DNA from: Cylicocyclus nassatus
Taxonomy: Eukaryota > Nematoda > Chromadorea > Rhabditida > Strongylidae
Length of the DNA stretch: 64,000 nucleotides
Direction: 5' to 3'
Assembly (NCBI GenBank): GCA_958299035.1
Contig: CATQJL010000112.1
Span: 41,792,833-41,856,832 of the forward strand
Part shown: in pieces, positions 52,319 to 63,621 of the stretch
How positions within the stretch are numbered: the first letter of the stretch is position 1
Layout of the letters: each line of letters begins with the position of its first letter
The notes under the pieces: generated by a model
Seen by the model: only the letters and a program-made list of their open reading frames with translations
Databases searched by the model: none
Told to the model about the DNA's origin: nothing
Translations under genes and position numbers: made by a program

Positions 52319-52896
52319 CTCAGATAATCGCCGGGGGCAGGCGGTCCGCAAACTTGCGCTTTTCTGCAGGCGGTCAGCAGGATTTCGGGGCGTGGCCAAA
52401 TCTTCAGCGGGCGGTATTTCCGTTTTCTGCAAGCGGGCATTAATACAAAATTTTCTGCAAGCGCTCGTCAAACAATCTCTTTCAGCGAGCGCTGGCCAAA
52501 CTTTCAGCAGGCGCTCGGACTCTTTTTACGCGGTTTCGGGCATACGCCGAGAAAAGATGAGACTCTATGTGGCAGAGGTGCCATCGATGGTTTTATTACC
52601 CAAGTTTGGGGTACTTTCTTTCAGCGGAAAATACCTGGGGGTTGCGCGGTCCTCCACAAAGGACCGTGCGGCTCCCAATAATTTTGCATGTTTTCGCGGA
52701 ATGCCCGCGAGAATGCGGCCACTGTGCCGCAACTTATGTATAGAAAAAGCGCGGTAGATCTTCGAGCGTTCGTCTGAAAATTGGCCAAAATTATTCCAAA
52801 TTTCTGCAAGCGGACCACAAAAAATCAGCGAACTATTTTTCCGGTGCCCGCTTGCTCCAAATTCGCATGGCCGCTTGCCCCCGGCGATTATCTGAG
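52319..52896 (+). mobile_element. CTCAG inverted-repeat element, copy A
   Basis: 578 bp with TIRs CTCAGATAATCGCCGGGGGC. Flanked by TA on each side. Together with the 3-bp TAC it forms a 581-bp unit repeated in tandem as copy B. Confidence 0.92.
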
Positions 52897-52899
52897 TAC

Positions 52900-53477
52900 C
52901 TCAGATAATCGCCGGGGGCAGGCGGTCCGCAAACTTGCGCTTTTCTGCAGGCGGTCAGCAGGATTTCGGGGCGTGGCCAAATCTTCAGCGGGCGGTATTT
53001 CCGTTTTCTGCAAGCGGGCATTAATACAAAATTTTCTGCAAGCGCTCGTCAAACAATCTCTTTCAGCGAGCGCTGGCCAAACTTTCAGCAGGCGCTCGGA
53101 CTCTTTTTACGCGGTTTCGGGCATACGCCGAGAAAAGATGAGACTCTATGTGGCAGAGGTGCCATCGATGGTTTTATTACCCAAGTTTGGGGTACTTTCT
53201 TTCAGCGGAAAATACCTGGGGGTTGCGCGGTCCTCCACAAAGGACCGTGCGGCTCCCAATAATTTTGCATGTTTTCGCGGAATGCCCGCGAGAATGCGGC
53301 CACTGTGCCGCAACTTATGTATAGAAAAAGCGCGGTAGATCTTCGAGCGTTCGTCTGAAAATTGGCCAAAATTATTCCAAATTTCTGCAAGCGGACCACA
53401 AAAAATCAGCGAACTATTTTTCCGGTGCCCGCTTGCTCCAAATTCGCATGGCCGCTTGCCCCCGGCGATTATCTGAG
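52900..53477 (+). mobile_element. CTCAG inverted-repeat element, copy B
   Basis: Appears identical to copy A. Preceded and followed by TAC, so a tandem duplication of element plus TAC explains it better than separate insertion. Confidence 0.92.
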
Positions 53478-53500
53478 TACGAGGCTGAGAGTTGGCATAT

Positions 53501-54078
53501 CTCAGATAATCGCCGGGGGCAGGCGGTCCGCAAACTCGCGCTTTTCTGCAGGCGGTCAGCAGGATTTCGGGGCGTGGCCAAATCTTCAGCGGGCGGTATT
53601 TGCGTTTTCTGCAAGCGGGCATCAATACAAAATTTTCTGCAAGCGCTCGCCAAACAATCTCTTTCAGCGAGCGCTGGCCAAACTTTTAGCAGGCGCTCAG
53701 ACTCTTTTTACGCAGTTTCGGGCGTACGCCGAGAAAAGATGGGACTCTATGTGGCAGAGGTGCCATCGATGGTTTTATTACCCAAGTTTGGGGTACTTTC
53801 TCTCAGCGGAAAGTACCTGAGGGCTGTGCGGTCCTTCAAAAAGGACCGTGCGGCTCTCAATAATTTTGCATGTTCTCGCGGAAAACCCGCGAGAACGCGG
53901 CCACTGTGCCGCAACTTATGTATAGAAAAACCGCGATAGATCTTCGAGCGTTCGTCTAAAAATTGTCCAAAATTATTCCAAATTTCTGCAAGCGGACCAC
54001 AAAAAATCAGCGAACTATTTTTCCGGTGCCCGCTTGCTCAAAATTCGCATGGCCGCTTGCCCCCGGCGATTATCTGAG
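53501..54078 (+). mobile_element. CTCAG inverted-repeat element, copy C
   Basis: Same orientation as A and B, several substitutions, separated from B by 23 bp. Its flanks (AT and TG) do not match. Confidence 0.9.
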
Positions 54079-54140
54079 TGGGTGAACATGCTGATTACGA
54101 AAATATCACACGGGTCCGAGCAGCGTCGGCTTGCCAGCTA

Positions 54141-54727
54141 CTCAGAAAATAGCCGGTAGCAGGCGGTCATGCGATCTATCGGCAGGCGGGCACCGGAAAA
54201 ATAGTTCGCTGATTTTTTGCGGACCGCTTGCGGATGTTTAAAATAATTTCCGCAAAATTTTGGACAAATGCTGGAAGAACTATTGCGTTCTTCTTATAGA
54301 TTAGTTGCGGCGCAATGGCCGATTCTCGCGAACCTTCTGCGAGAACACGCAAAATTATTGCGTGCCGCACAGTCCTTTGTGGGGGACCGCGCAGCCCCTA
54401 GGTACTTTCCGCTGAAAGAAAGTACCTCAAACTTGAGTAATTAAACCAACGGTGACACCTCTGCCACACAGAGTCTTACCTGTGCTCCACGTACGCCTGA
54501 ACTGCTTAACAAGAGCCAGAGCGCTCGCGGAAAATTTGGCCAGCGCTCGCTAATAGAAATTATTTGACGAGCGCTTGCAGAAAATGCTGTATTGCTGCCC
54601 ACTGGCAGAATATGCGACAGTAAAGAAAGTAGGGCCCGCTGAAGGTTTGGCCACGCCCCAAAATTCTACTGACCGCCTGCAAGAAAGCGCGAGTTTGCGG
54701 GCCGCTTGCCCCGGGCGATTGTCTGAG
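54141..54727 (-). mobile_element. CTCAG inverted-repeat element, copy D, inverted
   Basis: Opposite orientation and more diverged (starts CTCAGAAAATAGCCGGTAGC). Flanked by TA on both sides (GCTA and TAGG). Confidence 0.88.
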
Positions 54728-55302
54728 TAGGTTCATAATCGACGAATAGGAGACGAGAGAAGTTCTTTGCTAACTGATCCGGAATCGATCTTCACGCAAC
54801 GTAATTTACGCCTCGCCGTTGTTGGCGGAGACAGTAGAAATTCTTTCCAAACGCGAGTGACCTACCTCTGGCACAGCTGTTTGAGAATAAATCTGGAAAT
54901 AATGAAGTTCGCCCTAGCTGAAGTATCACCTTACGCTTTTGCACGAATTTATGCGCCTCACAATTTTAGTGTTGAAAAAAGCATCTAGTTCACGATAATA
55001 CTAAGTTGATGAACGGACTGTTTTGTTGCGCCAGCCACCTAAGCTTAATTTAGAGCTAAGAGAATCTTTCAAGACTACCTTTAGTTTCCTTAATGACTGA
55101 AGCTACTACTTGCTAATTTTGACGACGTTTGGTGGAAAATTGAAATATTCACGATACTGCCATTAGTTGCATCTTCACGGTTTTTGACCCCCAACACTTA
55201 CATGTTGAATCTATTCAAGAATTATAAAATCAAGCAACCAATGGAACGATCCATATCTTGTCAGAAATTTGAATTGATCCCAAGACACCTAAAATCACTT
55301 AA
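54728..55302. other. No gene recognised
   Basis: One 73-codon open frame (54767-54988) without a recognisable domain. Confidence 0.4.
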
Positions 55303-55615
55303 AGGCAGTGTTCAGGCTGTATCTAACCCCCTCCGATGAGGGCCGATTTTGAATGTAGACCCTACGAGAGGGGCTCTGTGTTAGTCCGGTCCTCTAATGT
55401 TATCTTTGAATGGAGATAATTGGTCTGGAACAGCCAAAGTGCTATCAGGCCGCCCATCCATGTACTAAAAGCCGCCCGCGGCTTCAAAACATTTCCTCAG
55501 AATCGGGTTTTTTGGGGGTTTCGGACTATTTGGACTTCATAACTGTAATCAGGGCCACGGAAAGGCCCCGCAATGGCAAAAACATAGGAGGCAAAATTCT
55601 GAGTGGACGCTGCCT
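55303..55615. mobile_element. TTAA-flanked TIR element, short copy
   Basis: Ends AGGCAGTGTTC and (inverted) AGGCAGCGTCC. TTAA at 55299-55302 and 55616-55619. Same end type as 11937-12763, but the interior differs. Confidence 0.85.
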
Positions 55616-55619
55616 TTAA

Positions 55620-56640
55620 GATGGCTAATTGGTGACCATCTAGCAACAAAAATCGATTCTCTTGACATGCACCTCTACAAAGCGGCAAACTGAACCTTGC
55701 AGAAACAGAGTTGTTTACAATCAAGCAGTGGGCACATATGTAGGACGCCTGGAATTATTGTCATTCACTTCCCCAGCAATGAGCTACATGCCGTACTGGC
55801 ATGTAAGACAATGGAATCAAGACTCGTTGTAGGTAGCATTCCTTCCTGAAATTTCAGAAACATTCTTCTAAATCATCTTCAGTGGATAGCCTTGAAAAAT
55901 TTAAAGTGAAAGAAAAACAGCGGTACTTCCTATGTTCAGATGTTTCTTGTATACAACAAGTGAAATTGCACTTAAAGTATTCCAAGTTTCCAAAAGTCTC
56001 ATCATTGTCGAATTAAATAACACCTCCTATCCCGCGTTTAGTACATTCTTCTACGGAACATTCCCACCTTTCTCTACTAGAAGAGATTTTTTGGTTAATA
56101 AAGAGAAGCTGGCATGTGTACAACTGTCAACATTAGACAAGTTTATCAGCAGGCAAAATAGGATAATGAAGCTGTCAAGGTCTCGACGTGCTCTCTCAGT
56201 CCGATAGGGAGTTTTTAAATTACACGACTCATTTCTTCCCACTGTGACGCGCCAGAAGGGCCGAGTTTTCGGGCTTGAGGCTTTCCATCAGGATTTGGGG
56301 TTAGGGTTGCCACGTTCTAGTTTATGCCGCCATACACTTCAAATCGTTTCTCCTTCCGTTTTACCTAAAATTCGCTGCAGAAAAAATTGTAGTATTTGGA
56401 GCATCTAGGACACCATCGTATGAGAATGCAGTTCAAGATAAAACTCTCTAAAAACTCTAACTATAAGCTCTCTTTACAATCATTTACAATGCAGATAAAC
56501 CACACAGAACAAGCGCCTCCTTTAAAATGGAGTTGTTTTTCTTGCAATAATGATTATAAAGACCAATAATAAGACTATAAAGACTAATATAAAGTAAAGA
56601 CTACTAAAACATCTAATAATAGACTAATGATTTATTATAT
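55620..56640. other. No gene recognised
   Basis: A 91-codon open frame (55932-56207) without a domain; AT-rich sequence after 56480. Confidence 0.4.
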
Positions 56641-57232
56641 ACTAGCTTGCTTACCCGGCTCAGCTCGGCCCTGTCAAAACACTGTAATAAAGTTCCCATC
56701 CCTATCCCCGCAAACCCTTTCACTGTGCTCACTTTCACACTCCCTTTCTCGTTCCTGTGTTGTTTTCGAAATCAGCATGCCCACTTACCACCCTAGGCCA
56801 ACTCCCAGCCCTTCAGCTCAAATTTTGAAAAAATCGATGAAAGTAATAGGTAATACCAAAAACTAATATTGTGTTCGGAATCGCCAGCCCACTTACCCCC
56901 CCCCCTCCTGTACCAGCTTCCAGCCCTGTAGCTCAAACTTTGCAAAAAATCGATAAAATTGATGAAAGTAATCGATAATCCCGAAAACTAATTTTGTATT
57001 TGGAATCGCCATCCCACTTACCCCCTGTGCTAACTCCCAGCCCTGTAGCTCAAACTTTGCAAAAAATGATAAAAACAGATAAAATCGATATCGATCGATA
57101 ACGAAAAGTAGCATATGACACGCTCCCCGCCCCGAAGTATATGTTGCCAAGTTTGGTCCAAATCGGTTCAAAAATGAAAGTTTTTATTCCGCACATACGT
57201 ACAGGCAAACAGACATTCAGCTTTATGTATAA
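56641..57232. mobile_element. Microsatellite-tailed element, copy 5, with internal tandem units
   Basis: Starts ACTAGCTTGCTTACCCGGCT and ends TTCAGCTTTATGTATAAG. A unit containing CCAGCCCTGTAGCTCAAACT and AATCGATAAAAT is repeated about three times before the usual AAGTAGCATATGACAC block. Confidence 0.8.
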
Positions 57233-57360
57233 GTGACTAATAGTAAGTGTGTGTGTATGTGTGTATGTGTTGTGTGTATGTGTTGCGTATGTGTGTATAT
57301 GTGTGCATGTGTATGTGTTGTGTGTGTATGTGGTGCGTATGTGTATATATATATATATAT

Positions 57361-57730
57361 CAGTGGCGTACCCAGGATTTCGGCTCGGGGGGGGCGCGGC
57401 AAAAAAAATTTTTAAATGAAGGTGCGTGGCGTCAGCCACGCACTCCGAAAAAAATTTTAGGGGGGCTTCTCAACAATTCTGCGGGCCCCCAACCCCTAAA
57501 ATCTGGAAAAAGGGGGCGTGGCGTCAGCCACGCCCCCGAAAAAAATTTTTTTATAAGGCTCATTTGAATTTTTAAAAAATTTTAAAAATTATTTTAATTG
57601 TTTACAAAAATAAACAAGTCATTTGCACATTTTTATAACGCATGTAAGTAACTTTCAAAAATTTCGCGACCCGTTCTCGGGGGGGGGGGCGCGCGCCCCC
57701 CCCCGCCCCCCCCCCCTCGGTACGCCACTG
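57361..57730 (+). mobile_element. CAGTGGCG hAT-type element, copy 1 of cluster
   Basis: Begins CAGTGGCGTACCCAGGATTT and ends GGTACGCCACTG, set between AT tracts. A TG-rich stretch (57247-57345) precedes it. It contains GCGTGGCGTCAGCCACGC palindromes. Confidence 0.88.
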
Positions 57731-57754
57731 ATATATATATATATATATATATAT

Positions 57755-58095
57755 CAGTGGCGGTCTCGGGATTTCGGACCGGGGGGGGGGGACAAAAATT
57801 TTTCTCCAAATGAAGGTGCGTGGCGTTAGCCACGCATTCCGAAAAAATTTTTGGGGTGTTTCTCAGAATTTTTGCGGCTCTCTAACCCCTAAAATCTGGA
57901 AAAAGGGGGCGTGGCGTTGGCCACGCCTCCGAAAAAAAATTTTTTATGAGGCTAATTTGAATTTTTAAAAAATTTTAAAAATTATTTTAATTATTTACAA
58001 AAATAAACAAGTCGTTTGCACATTTCTATAACCCACATAGGTAAGCTTCAAAAATTTCGCGACCCATTCTCGGGGGCGCCCCCCCTCGGACCGTC
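57755..58095 (+). mobile_element. CAGTGGCG hAT-type element, copy 2, right end lost
   Basis: Begins CAGTGGCGGTCTCGGGATTT. The right end stops at GGACCGTC without the terminal CCACTG, then an AT tract. Confidence 0.82.
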
Positions 58096-58128
<33 letters not shown>

Positions 58129-58489
58129 CAGTGGCGTACCGAGGGGGGGGGGGGCGGGGGGGGCGCGCGCCCCCCCCCGAGAACGGGTAGCGAAATTTTT
58201 GAAAATTACTTACATGCGTTATAAAAGTGTGCAAATGACTTGTTTATTTTTGTAAACAATTAAAATAATTTTTAAAATTTTTTAAAAATTCAAATTAGCC
58301 TTATAAAAAAATTTTTTTTCGGGGGCGTGGCTGACGCCACGCCCCCTTTTTCCAGATTTTATGGGTTTGGAGCCCGCAAAATTGTTGAGAAGCCCCCCTA
58401 AAAATTTTTCGGAGTGCGTGGCTAACGCCACGCACCTTCATTTGAAAATTTTTTTTTGCCGCGCCCCCCCCCGAGCCGAAATCCTGGGT
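58129..58489 (-). mobile_element. CAGTGGCG hAT-type element, copy 3, inverted, broken at an adapter
   Basis: Starts CAGTGGCGTACCGAGGGGGG and runs inverted relative to copies 1 and 2 up to CCGAGCCGAAATCCTGGGTA. The expected last 8 bases CGCCACTG are replaced by the adapter-like sequence at 58490. Confidence 0.85.
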
Positions 58490-58793
<304 letters not shown>

Positions 58794-59072
58794 ATGTTGC
58801 GAAATTTGTTTTTTTTTTCGGAAGCTTTGCGCCAGATAGCGCAGAGTTTCCGAAAATGCGGCTCATAACACACAAAACTGAGTCTGTATTTATACAGTTT
58901 TTGCAGATGTTGATTTGGTTAGCATGGGTATCCACAAGCTAATGACTTTTGCATGAAAAAACAATGAGCATATTTTTCGGGAGGACGGCTTAAAAACGAA
59001 TGATTGCGTAGACTTGTAAAAAATGTATCTAGGAATTTAGGATTTTTGCTTAGAAATGTAACTCACGGCAGT

Positions 59073-59505
59073 TGTTGCATCGTGGCAGCTATTAAGCCGC
59101 AACAGATTCCCCAACCTATTTGTGGAACTCGAGGGCGCCTTCGAGCGCCCCTCCAAGCGCCGTGCGGGCACGTTGGAAGCTTTGTCGTGAATGGTCCCTC
59201 CGGGAACGGAGTCGCGGGTGACGCAATGGTGTGTGTCGAAGTTTGTGTTGTTGTGTGTTTGTGTTGTTCACTTCTTGCCTTAGCCAGCCGACACCCTCGC
59301 GTGCTACGTTTGCCTCCTTTTTTGTGTACCTTCCTGTTTCTAATCACTTATTTTGCCATGTTTTCTGCGTTCCGTTGGTGCTTTTTTTGTCATCTTAGTT
59401 TTGTCGTTGTTTCTGGAAATAAACCGTGAGCCGGAGTTGAGTGTTTTTTTGAGCCGAGGCATCACCTCGACCCTTTGTGTTTTTGTCGGTACCGGGTCCA
59501 TTACA
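59073..59505 (+). repeat. Candidate 5' LTR
   Basis: Bounded by TGTTGCATCG and CCATTACA (TG..CA). AATAAA lies at 59418-59423. TGGGGGCTGGACCGG follows directly and could be a primer binding site. Without the 3' LTR in view this rests on layout only. Confidence 0.45.
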
Positions 59506-60013
59506 TGGGGGCTGGACCGGTCCATGATATCAGGCTCTGAAAAACAGAACTCAACTGCCAAGATAGTATAAGCCAAGTGGCCGAACAGTTATAGAGGCCA
59601 TAATCGATCAATAGGGCAAGCTATAGGAGTACAGTGACTTGAGCCAAATATTGATCGATAATTGCGCAATAGATAAAGCGCCTGTAAGCAAAGTTATCGA
59701 TAGATCGACGCGCGCGGACCTTAGTGGCGACGACGCCGAAATGCATACCGGAAATGAGAGTATGCTTCCGGAGATGCCCGAAAGGAGCAGCAGCACAAAG
59801 GCAACCGTACAAGGAGCCAGTGCGAGCAAAAAGCAGGCTAGTACAAAGGAATTCGAGTATTGAAGAGTATAAGTGAGGGGTTGGACAAAGTCAAAAGACT
59901 GGTAGAACATTAACCGGAAGAGTTGAGAAGGGAGACGGAGGACGCCAAGATAGCAAGGAAATATAAAGAACAATTAGAAAAACTCACTATGAAGCAAATA
60001 AGAAAAGTGGGTG

Positions 60014-60890
60014 CAGGGCCCGGCACCCGTTGGTATGGAGCATTTTTGGAAACGAAGTCCCCTATGAATCCGCGAAAATTCACGAAGTCCCTTTTGACGT
60101 AAAAGTCAGTAGGGAAACCCTTGTTCAACCAACATAACTAAACATAACTAAACATTACGATAAAAAAGCGAAAAAAAGGAGTTTTGAGGTATCTAATTTA
60201 ATAAAAAGGCAAAAAAACATTCTGAGTTGATTCAGTTCTTGAGTATGGTACCATTTTAGTGTTCAGTTCGTTGAAAACCTCTTAGGCCACCAAATCTGTG
60301 ACCTCAACAATCTGGCGATGCATTTTTTGCCACAAAGTTCAAGGGACACCGCATGTGATTGGAGCGCGATATCTGTCAGTGCTTTGGTTTACACTACTTT
60401 TGGCTTAAAAAAAAGGAGAAGCAGTGGTTTCATTCGCTCTCTTCGCTATATGATAGATTTTGGAGCGTTCTCTTCGTCCAAATCGAAAAGGTCCAAAACC
60501 TATGTGAACTCTCCGACATTTATGCTCCGAACCAACCCAGTTGATTTGGTGCTGGTCTAGAAACCAACAAATTCGGGAACGGGTATTAGGACACATAAGT
60601 TTTTGAAACTTCTTACATAATGTTGCTTGGAGTAATATTGTATATACCTATACATAGCCCAAATTCGGCGTTACGTGATTGCTTGTGCGCTGTAAACAAG
60701 CCATCTGCTTGTTCGGGTCTTACGTTTGGAATCCGCGCGCCTGCCAAAGAACACGTTCAACTCGTATAACCTGACATATTTGTCGATATTTTGTGGTGCT
60801 TCGCCCAGAACCTTATAAAAAACGATATCTTTGTTGCTTCTAAGCTCAGAAACGAAGCCCAGTTCTCCGAACCATCTGCGCCGGGTCCTG
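60014..60890 (-). mobile_element. hAT-type element (CAGGGCCCGG ends) inside gag
   Basis: Inverted copy of 31998-32855. Ends CAGGGCCCGG and (inverted) CAGGACCCGG. No matching 8-bp TSD (AGTGGGTG and AACGACTG), suggesting a flank change after insertion. Confidence 0.85.
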
Positions 60891-61293
60891 AACGACTGGC
60901 GGATAAGTTAACAGATAAGCTAAGGGTCCAGGGTTTTGCTAAAAGTGTATGCGGTGCTATTCACGAAAAAGGGTTTGAATCAGTTAAGGACGTAAGGGAC
61001 TTTTGGCCACAGCAGAGAAAAATGGGAACCACTGATGGAAATCTGTGATATGTTCAATACAAACGTGTCACAGGTGAAAGCACTACTAGCAGAAGTGAAA
61101 ACGAGTCAAGTGAGATTTCGTGAAAAGCCCGAAGTGAATGGACATCGAACCAACCACTAGCGCTCAGTTTGAAACAAGAAGCCTTTTCTGTTGCAGATGA
61201 TGATACAGAAGTAAGAAATCAGTTTCATGCATTACAAGCCACCCGCGTCCGATTGGGGGTCGCTCAAAGCGGCACTTTGGACGGCCTCTGGAA

Positions 61294-62663
61294 CAAGGTC
61301 AAGTGTGTTGATGCGATCCTAAACCCTCTTTTACGACCCCCCTACCCTTTAAAGTACCCATGCCTACGACCCCCCCCCCCTTCCCACCTCCCCACCCCCA
61401 TACCCCCTGCCCTCGTAACCAATAACAAACAAGAAAATTCAGCACGGGAACGGTTCACTTCGGTTATTATAATTGGCTATTTTATAATAAAACATTTTCT
61501 AGTAACAGATAATAAACTCTTTTGCCGTTTATGATATTCGTCATAACTCATTCATGTTTCAGTGGTACCGAAAGATATTGACAACGATCCTGGAAATTAG
61601 AACGTTTTAGACTATAATGACTGTCTCGTGTTTCGTCCTCCTAAGCGACACTATTTTATTACAGAAACGTATCTTTTAAGCGTAAAACATGTTTTTGACT
61701 AGAAAGCTTATGTCCCATTTGCACATATTTTCCTGTGAAAAAAAAAACCGTTTTAGCGCTATCCAGAACGACGTCAAAACATGCGCGCATGCGAACGGTA
61801 CTCTGAAAATTCGTAAGTAAAGACAGGAGAAGCTTAAGAGGCTCCAATGGACAGTTTTGTAGTACATTGAGGCTATCCATTGAAGAAGTTTCAGCCATTG
61901 AGGGTAGTGAGCTTGAAAAAACCTAGATGCCTCTCGCAAATTTAGATGCGATCCTAAAAAGCAAAAACTAAGATTTTTGCGCTTAAAATTGTATATCTCA
62001 CCGAAAATGCAACGGCCTGAAATTTTTAAGGTGGAAAGTAGGAGGGTGATATCGTATTGCAGCAAGATTACAGCCAACAAGCTTAAATAGCTCTGGAGAA
62101 ATTTAGATGCGACCCAGATACGACCCCCTTTTCTCATTTTTTGCAACCATACATAAAATCATAAAAAATCCACAGTTTACAAAATAACACCAGATGCTGC
62201 ACAGATATGACGGGGCTTTTCAGAAGTGCAGCTAATCGTAAGGGCCATACAAAAAGCACTACAAAAAGATTTGCAACTGACGGTTACCGTTAATAAAAAT
62301 AAGCTTCCGTTGAGTATGTGAGACTTCAGTGATGCTTCGGAACCAGGATTTCTAGGCCAATTGGTACATTTAACATTATTGTCACGCGTACATGCCTAGT
62401 GTTTGAGCTTCTGAAAGTGCCTTTTGAACCTTCGGTCATACCTGTGGCCAGCAAGTTCCATCCCCGTCTGCGAACCTTTTTTGCAGGGAAGAAAATGCTG
62501 TTTTTGAAGAGTAGAGGATGTTTGCGACTGAAAAGCGTAATTCATACATTCCACACTTATTATTCGGACCACCCTCTCTTATGACTCCCCCTCCCCCCCC
62601 CCTCCTCCGGTGCCCCCTTCACGACCGCCCCCCTTGCGAAGTCGCACCACACGCTTGACCCTG
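61294..62663. mobile_element. hAT-type element (CAGGGTCAAGC ends) inside gag
   Basis: The right end inverted reads CAGGGTCAAGCGTGTGGTGC; the left end reads CAAGGTCAAGTGTGTTG. Flanks CTCTGGAA and CTTTGGAA form an 8-bp TSD with one change. C-rich subterminal runs are as in 21929-23166. Confidence 0.82.
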
Positions 62664-63621
62664 CTTTGGAACCATCGGAGCCGGACCCCCAGGACAGAGG
62701 TCAGTCGTACAGTTTTATGGCTTTCATGCAAGCCAACGCATGCGTGACCTGGTACATTCAGAGGAGGCAAGCATAAAAGTTTTGATGAGTTCATAAGGAG
62801 GTTTGAAAGGAAGTATATAAGGGTAATCAGGATGCTATACGTCGATCGACATCCTCGAGGATGACCATTTAGATGGTAGAGCGAAAAGCATTTTTCTATC
62901 CCCACCCCAAGAAGCGGAGTGGGCAGGGTTTAAGCGGGTGGTAGAGGAGTTGAGAAGGCTTTTAGCTAATGACTCTATGGCGGGTAGGCTAAAGGCTCTA
63001 AGGGAACTTAGAAACCTAAGGCAGCGAGAAGGTCAGAGCTCAGCGGATTTTTGCGTTGTACTTGAACTTGGTAGACAAGCCAATCCCACGGCTACGGTAG
63101 GAGACAGGCCCTTGAGTACGCGCAAATATTGATGGATAATCTGAAGAAGTGGCCAGAACATATACAACTGCTGAGAGCTCTGCACAATGTGCAACCGCAA
63201 GAAGCATATAACGCAGTGAAACAATTAGCCTTGAGTATTGAATAGTCTAAGGAGGTATTCGAATCTCAAGTAGGAAGAGCTAAGAACGATAAGTATAGCT
63301 GGAAAAGAAGGCTACGGGCATATGACCCCGAGAGACCACACGGTGACGGAGGGAAGACCGTTACAAGACATTATAAGGGCACTACCTCGCTTAGAGGGAA
63401 AACTAGTGACACAGTAACGGATGCAATGCAGACGAGAAGGTTGCCAGTGCAAGAAGGACCCTATGAGGTTGTTGAGACAAGAAAAGCAGCACGTCCTCGG
63501 ATAAGAGAAAGTGCTACAACTGTAGTAGGTATGGACACATCGATCACAACAATTGCCCATACAGGCGCACACAGGTGAAACAAGTTGAGCAGGTAAAGAA
63601 GACGCCCGAGCGAATGATAAG

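Larger units (their letters stand above)
59639..63620 (+). pseudogene. Broken gag polyprotein of the LTR retrotransposon
   Basis: Coding blocks in changing frames: 59639-59863; 59864-60013; 60891-61285; about 62664-63117; 63115-63540. Transposons occupy 60014-60890 and 61294-62663. The block around 62938-63070 (VEELRRLLANDSMAGRLKAL) is capsid-like. The zinc knuckle (Cys 63512, last Cys 63554) has spacing C-x2-C-x4-H-x5-C, one residue longer than normal. Frameshifts near 63110 and 63500 and a stop near 63243 prevent a continuous product. Confidence 0.7.

Noticed and set aside
52290..53939. Several 140-185 codon open frames in the CTCAG cluster
   Set aside because: They run through TIRs and between elements, exist on both strands, and show only repeat-encoded motifs; identical copies reflect DNA duplication.
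57233..57439. Open frames rich in Cys/Val or Thr/His near 57.3 kb
   Set aside because: They derive from TG-rich microsatellite sequence next to the microsatellite-tailed element.
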